Assembly: GCA_007118195.1 (NCBI GenBank)
Contig: SKSA01000002.1
Location: 1-5,929, forward strand
Length of the DNA stretch: 5,929 nt
Source: Anaerobacillus sp.
GTDB lineage: Bacteria > Bacillota > Bacilli > Bacillales > Anaerobacillaceae
Direction of reading: 5' to 3'
The notes under the pieces were generated by a model. It saw nothing but the letters and a program-made list of their open reading frames with translations. It was not told where the DNA came from and made no database searches. The position numbers and the translations under genes are program-made. How positions within the stretch are numbered: position 1 is the first letter of the stretch; every line of letters begins with the position of its first letter. Below are positions 4,337 to 5,929 of the stretch, piece by piece.

Positions 4337-5869
4337 GTGAAGAAAAGTAGATTATTATTTTTAGCAATACTTATGTTTGTAATTGCAATAATTGCAGCGG
4401 GTTGTTCTTCAGAAGATACGGCCGATCAAACACCGGATGTAGATACTGAGGATCAAACTCCAGATACAACAACCGATGATTCATCTACAGATGTACCTGT
4501 AGAAAATCTATCGTATTATGACAATTTTGTCGGGCCTAACGCCTGTGCCGGTTGTCACTCTGGTCAAATGGGTAAATGGGAGACATCTTGGCATACCCAA
4601 AAAACAGCAGAGGGTCCTGCTCTTGGTGGAGGTGACCTTGTCTGGGATTGGGTTCCAAGTAAATGGGATGAGCTAGACTCTTATTTAGTGTTAGATAGAA
4701 AAGATTCTAATACTATTTATGTTGGTACTAAGAAGTATGAATTAGACGAAGTCGATTATTCCGTAGGTAGCATACGTAAACAACGGTACATGATTTACTA
4801 TGACGGCTCTCCTCAAGAAGCTTGGTTAGCCACTACTGAGGATGGTGGGATTAGTTGGAATTTAGATAAGTCTGAAACGGTTCAATTCGAAGGAAATAAA
4901 GAACGTGCAGGTTACAATTTCCTATTCATTGAATTACGTGGTGAGGACGATATTAGAACATACGGTACTTGGCGTACTTGGCAAGAACAATGTATTTCAT
5001 GTCACACGACTGGTTTTAACCCAAATGCTTGGGATGAGGCAAAAGAACAATTTATCAATGGTGAGCGTGAAGATTTAAAAGATACATTTATTGCCGATTT
5101 ACGTATCAGCTGTGAAAGTTGCCACGGACCAGGGAAAGATCATGTAAGTGGTCCATCGTCAGAAAACATTATTAATCCTGCAAAACTTAGCAAGGATGAC
5201 CCTACTCGTCAATTAGTTTGTACTCAATGTCATACTCGTAATCAAACGAACCTTGTTCATGGAAATGGTTCAAATGACTATCGCGGTTTTAAAATAGGTA
5301 CAGACACTAACATTTTGGAATTTATTAGTTATACACGCCCTGCATGGGGAACTGGGAACCGTCAAGTTTCAATCGATGGAAAAGGTCGCCGCGACCATCA
5401 ACAAGATATGGATATTCTACTAACTGACTACATTAGAGGAGGAAGTAGTGTCCACGGAGCAATGGCATGCTTCGACTGCCACGACTCTCATAATGTCGGA
5501 AATAATGCGAATAACCCACGAACATTTGGTGAAGCACCAATCGACAACTGTATTACTTGTCATGCAAATAACGCTGAAGAAATGATGCAGGTTCTTAACG
5601 GTAGTACCGGTTGGGATAAATTCGGACACGGAAACTACGATAATGAAGGAGGACGTTCTGGAAATAAGCAGCATATCTTCAACTTCGATGAAGAAGGTAG
5701 GAGCTTTGGATTATCTCCTGATCAATACATTTGGGCTTTAAAGAAAGATGGAAATGCTAGTGAAGTGGATGGTTGGGAGTCCATCTGGCCATGGGAGATT
5801 GACCACTACGAAAATGAGCTTGGACAACGAACATATATAGGTGCCGAGCCTTGGAATGACGCTAATTAA
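4337..5869 (+). CDS. hexaheme c-type cytochrome lipoprotein
   Basis: This 510-residue exported lipoprotein starts with a basic N-terminus (KKSR) and a hydrophobic segment ending in the lipobox IAAGC, which predicts lipidation at Cys23 and anchoring on the outer face of the membrane. An acidic Asp/Thr/Pro linker (24-56) follows. Six CXXCH heme sites begin at residues 70 (CAGCH), 219 (CISCH), 259 (CESCH), 295 (CTQCH), 378 (CFDCH) and 405 (CITCH); there is no CXXCK site of the NrfA type. The first heme with downstream W..SWH, the VGSIRKQRYM segment (about 143-152), CISCHTTGF and CESCHGPGKDH are features I associate with cytochrome c554-type multiheme proteins. It probably carries electrons outside the membrane, perhaps to or from an external substrate; no catalytic site can be assigned. 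The heme-free C-terminal tail (410-510) is rich in Trp and Tyr. The gene is transcribed alone, diverges from the kinase-regulator operon, and has its own terminator. A GTG at 4325 would add four residues. Confidence 0.9.
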   Translation: MKKSRLLFLAILMFVIAIIAAGCSSEDTADQTPDVDTEDQTPDTTTDDSSTDVPVENLSYYDNFVGPNACAGCHSGQMGKWETSWHTQKTAEGPALGGGDLVWDWVPSKWDELDSYLVLDRKDSNTIYVGTKKYELDEVDYSVGSIRKQRYMIYYDGSPQEAWLATTEDGGISWNLDKSETVQFEGNKERAGYNFLFIELRGEDDIRTYGTWRTWQEQCISCHTTGFNPNAWDEAKEQFINGEREDLKDTFIADLRISCESCHGPGKDHVSGPSSENIINPAKLSKDDPTRQLVCTQCHTRNQTNLVHGNGSNDYRGFKIGTDTNILEFISYTRPAWGTGNRQVSIDGKGRRDHQQDMDILLTDYIRGGSSVHGAMACFDCHDSHNVGNNANNPRTFGEAPIDNCITCHANNAEEMMQVLNGSTGWDKFGHGNYDNEGGRSGNKQHIFNFDEEGRSFGLSPDQYIWALKKDGNASEVDGWESIWPWEIDHYENELGQRTYIGAEPWNDAN

Positions 5870-5880
5870 TTATTTTAAAC

Positions 5881-5908
5881 AAAAAAGCCAGGGATCCCTG
5901 GCTTTTTT
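5881..5908. terminator. perfect palindromic terminator after the cytochrome gene
   Basis: A 28-base perfect palindrome: six As, the GC-rich core GCCAGGGATCCCTGGC (5887-5902), then six Ts. It lies 11 bases past the stop codon. Because the A- and T-runs are symmetric it could stop transcription from both directions, including a convergent gene beyond the window. The last 21 bases of the window show nothing assignable. Confidence 0.92.
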
Positions 5909-5929
5909 GCACGCGATCCAGCGGGACAG

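Noticed and set aside
5420..5674. 84-codon open frame on the minus strand inside the cytochrome gene
   Set aside because: It lies opposite conserved heme-binding coding sequence, resembles no family, and is explained as a shadow of the real gene.
4337..5869. Annotation as ammonia-forming nitrite reductase (NrfA) or octaheme tetrathionate reductase
   Set aside because: There is no CXXCK-type catalytic heme site, and the heme count and spacing (six, with a gap of about 145 residues after the first) do not fit those enzymes.

Overview
The window looks like a piece of a low-GC, endospore-forming Firmicute, most likely Bacillaceae. Evidence: AT-rich DNA, strong AGGAGG-type ribosome binding sites, a tiny YjcZ-type sporulation membrane protein, a DUF4317 protein, GTG starts and U-tailed intrinsic terminators. 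No rRNA, tRNA, CRISPR array, transposase or phage gene was seen.

Layout. Positions 115-309 (+) encode a 64-residue YjcZ-like sporulation protein that ends at a strong terminator (327-368). Positions 310-615 hold no convincing gene, but contain a second terminator-like hairpin (463-493), a possible coding relic on the minus strand, and a weak promoter for the next gene. Positions 616-1794 (+) encode a DUF4317 protein of unknown function. A long, nearly perfect REP-like palindrome (1814-1865), preceded by a 13-bp tandem duplication, separates it from a convergent two-gene operon on the minus strand: a NarL/DevR-type response regulator (1868-2503) and, upstream of it, a seven-helix membrane histidine kinase (2508-3986). 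A 350-bp AT-rich divergent intergenic region follows. Then a six-heme c-type cytochrome lipoprotein (4337-5869, +) ends at a perfect palindromic terminator (5881-5908).

How the genes may work together. The kinase and regulator form one operon, and the divergently transcribed cytochrome is the obvious candidate target. In front of the cytochrome lies a GGGAC-AATT-GTCAC inverted repeat. It resembles the boxes recognised by DevR/NarL-type regulators and sits just upstream of a CATAAT -10-like hexamer that lacks a good -35, which is what an activator-dependent promoter would look like. I infer a self-contained signal-responsive module: a membrane sensor of an unknown, possibly redox or respiratory, signal controls a surface-anchored multiheme electron carrier. 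The electron donor and acceptor are not in the window.

The main uncertainties are the kinase start (a textbook Shine-Dalgarno lies inside the longest reading frame, with only an ATA codon at proper spacing), the role of the cytochrome, and the function of the DUF4317 protein.
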